Source of the DNA: an uncultured Planctomycetota bacterium
Lineage (GTDB): Bacteria > Planctomycetota > UBA11346
DNA length: 33,625 nucleotides
Direction of reading: 5' to 3'
Assembly: GCA_903902515.1 (NCBI GenBank)
Contig: CAIUVD010000081.1
Span: forward strand, 1-33,625
Part shown: one piece after another, positions 31,839 to 33,625 of the stretch
Layout of the letters: the number at the start of each line of letters is the position of its first letter
Numbering within the stretch: the first letter of the stretch is position 1
Notes under the pieces: model-generated
What the model was told of the DNA's origin: nothing
Database searches by the model: none
What the model saw: only the letters and a program-made list of their open reading frames with translations
Program-made: the position numbers and the translations under genes

Positions 31839-32981
31839 TCACGACCCGTGGTGGTCCCGGTAGCGGCTGGGGGTCAGGCCGCAGTGGGCCTTAAAGATGG
31901 CGGTGAAATGGGTCGGACTTCCGAACCCGGCGCGCCGGGAAATGTCCGTGATCGCGAGGTCGGAGGTGGTGAGCAGGATCTTGGCCTGATCCAAGCGGAC
32001 CCGTTGAATCTCGGCCAGGATGGTTCGACCGAGGACCTGGATGAAGCGGCGTTCGAGGGTCCGCCGGGGGATGCGCAGGCGACGGGTCAGGACTTCCACC
32101 GTTAAGTCCCGTCCGGCGCAGGCGGCGATGGTCGTCACGGCCTCCCGCACCAGGGGATCGGCTAGTAAGGTCAGGTCTGTTGAGGCCCGGGCCATCACCC
32201 CGGTCGGGGCGATTTCGACGACCCGGGGCCCGGCATCGCCCACCAAGAGGCGGATCAACATCCAGGTCGCTTCCTGGCCAATGTGGCGGGCGCTCACCTG
32301 GACGCTGCTCAGGGGAATGTGAATCAGGCCCCCGACCAGAGGGTCATCGTCTGCCCCCAGAAGGGCGATGTCCTCGGGGATGCGGAGACCGGCCTGGCGG
32401 GCCAATTCAGCCACCTGCCAGGCCAGGTAGTCGTTGGCGGCCAGGATTCCCACGGGGCTAGGCAGGGATCGCAGCCAAGTCAGGACGGCGCCCTCCTCGG
32501 GGGGGCGGTCATCCTGGCCTGGGGCCGGTCGGCGGCCTCCGCCGTGCCGCAGGAGAGGCAGGCCAAGTTCCGCCAGCCGTTCCTGGAACCCCAGGCCCCG
32601 GGCATCGCTGAAGGGTTGGCCGGGCCAACCAATGAAAGCCAGGAAGTGCAGCCCCCGCTCGTGGAAATGATCGGCTGCCAGACGACCGATCCGGTGATGG
32701 TCCGGGCCGACCTGGGGGAGGTGCGGCGCGACATGGCGGTTGCCGAGGTGGACCACCGGCATCGGCAAGGCCTCCAGCAGGCGTCCCACCTGGCGGTCCG
32801 GGGCCGAGGCGAACACCCCGTCCGGCCGCCACTCCTGCAGTCGCGCCAACCCGGCGGCGGTCGGAGGCAAGTGGTGGAAGATCCACTCCTCGCCGTGGGC
32901 CGTGGCAGTTTCCCGCACGCCCAGCAGGCAGCGCTGCAGGTAGTGGTGCCCCAGATTCAGGCACAGGGCGATGCGTTTCAT
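31839..32981 (-). CDS. XylR-type transcriptional regulator (periplasmic-binding-like + AraC HTH)
   Basis: A 380-residue sugar-responsive activator. The N-terminal two-thirds has the LacI/periplasmic-binding fold, with FASAPDR, GRLAADHFHERGLHFLAFIG, ILAANDYLAWQVAELARQAG and LLGADDDPLVGG. The C-terminal AraC-type domain has TRRLRIPRRTLERRFIQVLG and ISRRAGFGSPTHFTAIFKAH. The architecture is that of XylR and its PVC-superphylum relatives. The start at 32981 (MKRIALCLNLG) fits. It lies downstream of another AraC regulator on the same strand, and next to the prepilin-like gene, which it might control. The sugar is unknown. Confidence 0.93.
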   Translation of the reverse strand: MKRIALCLNLGHHYLQRCLLGVRETATAHGEEWIFHHLPPTAAGLARLQEWRPDGVFASAPDRQVGRLLEALPMPVVHLGNRHVAPHLPQVGPDHHRIGRLAADHFHERGLHFLAFIGWPGQPFSDARGLGFQERLAELGLPLLRHGGGRRPAPGQDDRPPEEGAVLTWLRSLPSPVGILAANDYLAWQVAELARQAGLRIPEDIALLGADDDPLVGGLIHIPLSSVQVSARHIGQEATWMLIRLLVGDAGPRVVEIAPTGVMARASTDLTLLADPLVREAVTTIAACAGRDLTVEVLTRRLRIPRRTLERRFIQVLGRTILAEIQRVRLDQAKILLTTSDLAITDISRRAGFGSPTHFTAIFKAHCGLTPSRYRDHHGS

Positions 32982-33048
32982 GGGCGACAAGCCTCGGAAA
33001 TTCCGCCCCAAAGGCGATCTGCGGGGGTAGGCGGGTGTCGGACGTGTT

Positions 33049-33625
33049 TCAATTCCTGGTCGTTCCCCGAGGACTGCTGCCGGTGGTCTGCTTCCAGACC
33101 TTTGACAGGTGGAACGCATCGGAAAAACCCGTGGCGTCGGCGATCTGGGAGAGGGTCAGTTCCTGCCGGACCAAAAGTCGACCCACGGCCTCCAGGCGGC
33201 AGCGCCGGCGAAAGGCGGCCGGAGTTTCGCCAACGGCCCGGCGGAAAGCCCGGCGAAAGCCATCGTCACTCAAACCCGCACGCCGGGCAATGGCGGGCAT
33301 GGATAATCCCGCACCTGGCTGACCCAGGTCATGGCGCGCCTGGACTAACCAAGCGGGGTCACCATTCCCTGGCCTGAGAGCGGCCAAATCCGCCAGCAAG
33401 GCATGGAGGGTCCCCACCCGTCGACAGGCGGCCGTCAGATGTGGAGGTGGACGCAGGAGGCGTTCCCATCTCCGAATCCAGGGTTGGGGATCTCCGACCG
33501 ACCACACGGGTAGCCGTTGGTCCAATCCATGGCGATACCAGAGGTCGCCGATGGGCCCGGTGAAGGTCACAAAAAGCTCGTGCCAGACATCCCCTGCCTC
33601 GGGACCATAACGATGGGGATGGTCC
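33049..33625 (-). CDS. AraC family regulator, 5' end outside the window
   Basis: A partial protein; 191 residues are visible and the frame stays open to the window edge. The part before the GTG at 33570 (HRYGPEAGDVWHELFVTF) matches the N-terminal AraC ligand-binding region, so this is not a short gene starting at 33570. The C-terminal region has two helix-turn-helix motifs, SMPAIARRAGLSDDGFRRAF and LSQIADATGFSDAFHLSKVW. Its stop is 67 bases upstream of the XylR-type start. Nothing visible indicates the target genes. Confidence 0.9.
   Translation of the reverse strand, partial: DHPHRYGPEAGDVWHELFVTFTGPIGDLWYRHGLDQRLPVWSVGDPQPWIRRWERLLRPPPHLTAACRRVGTLHALLADLAALRPGNGDPAWLVQARHDLGQPGAGLSMPAIARRAGLSDDGFRRAFRRAVGETPAAFRRRCRLEAVGRLLVRQELTLSQIADATGFSDAFHLSKVWKQTTGSSPRGTTRN

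Noticed and set aside
33049..33570. A short complete regulator starting at the GTG at 33570
   Set aside because: The frame continues to the window edge with sequence typical of AraC N-terminal domains, so the gene is cut by the window.

Overview
This is a GC-rich bacterial chromosome segment, densely packed with housekeeping and accessory genes. I see no rRNA, tRNA, CRISPR array, insertion sequence or phage gene. Several traits point, by inference, to the PVC superphylum (Planctomycetota, Verrucomicrobiota or Lentisphaerota). These are a prepilin-type protein with an H-X9-DG tail, a XylR-type AraC regulator, a tail-anchored Hanks-type kinase, a DUF4912 protein beside a GH57 branching enzyme, and a FucI-family isomerase. 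A family cannot be fixed from this window. Almost all the sequence is coding, and the longest gap without a gene is about 160 bases.

Layout. 1-1122 (+): murQ and a small Cys-rich protein. 4074-1126 (-): argC, hemB and a short-chain dehydrogenase. 4167-6619 (+): a second dehydrogenase, an aldehyde dehydrogenase overlapping it, and cyanase (cynS). 10997-6724 (-): a tight chain of rpoN, a small secreted protein, dapB, a HAD hydrolase and a family 9 glycosyltransferase. 11116-12699 (+): a membrane Ser/Thr kinase. 14976-12716 (-): purD and a phosphatase-DUF4202 fusion. 15099-16361 (+): an LplT-like MFS transporter. 20970-16390 (-): a glycogen operon made of glgC, an unknown protein, a DUF4912 protein and a GH57 branching enzyme. 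24315-21055 (-): an inositol-monophosphatase-family protein, an unknown membrane-anchored protein and a LolCE/LolD-type ABC exporter. 24395-26242 (+): a single-domain GlmU-like uridylyltransferase and ilvC. 26301-28027: a lipocalin lipoprotein, and a DUF1348 protein divergent from a TetR regulator. 28053-30696: an AraC regulator divergent from an L-fucose-isomerase-family enzyme. 30778-33625 (-): a prepilin-like protein and two AraC-type regulators, the last one cut by the window edge.

Many neighbours overlap by 1 to 4 bases (ATGA, GTGA, TGATG, TAATG), so translational coupling is the usual arrangement. The clearest pathway units are glycogen synthesis (glgC with the branching enzyme) and a lipoprotein-export-like ABC system. 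Single genes cover lysine/cell wall (dapB, murQ, glmU-like), heme, purine, arginine and branched-chain amino acid synthesis.

The most unusual signals are outside the conserved genes. Heptanucleotide tandem repeats with the loose consensus GTCYGRS occur as inverted pairs in two intergenic regions, and one pair encloses the hemB start. A phosphatase is fused to DUF4202. A strikingly AT-rich double palindrome lies inside the likely promoter of the prepilin-like gene. The glycogen operon carries two proteins of unknown function. None of these is proven to be a new system.
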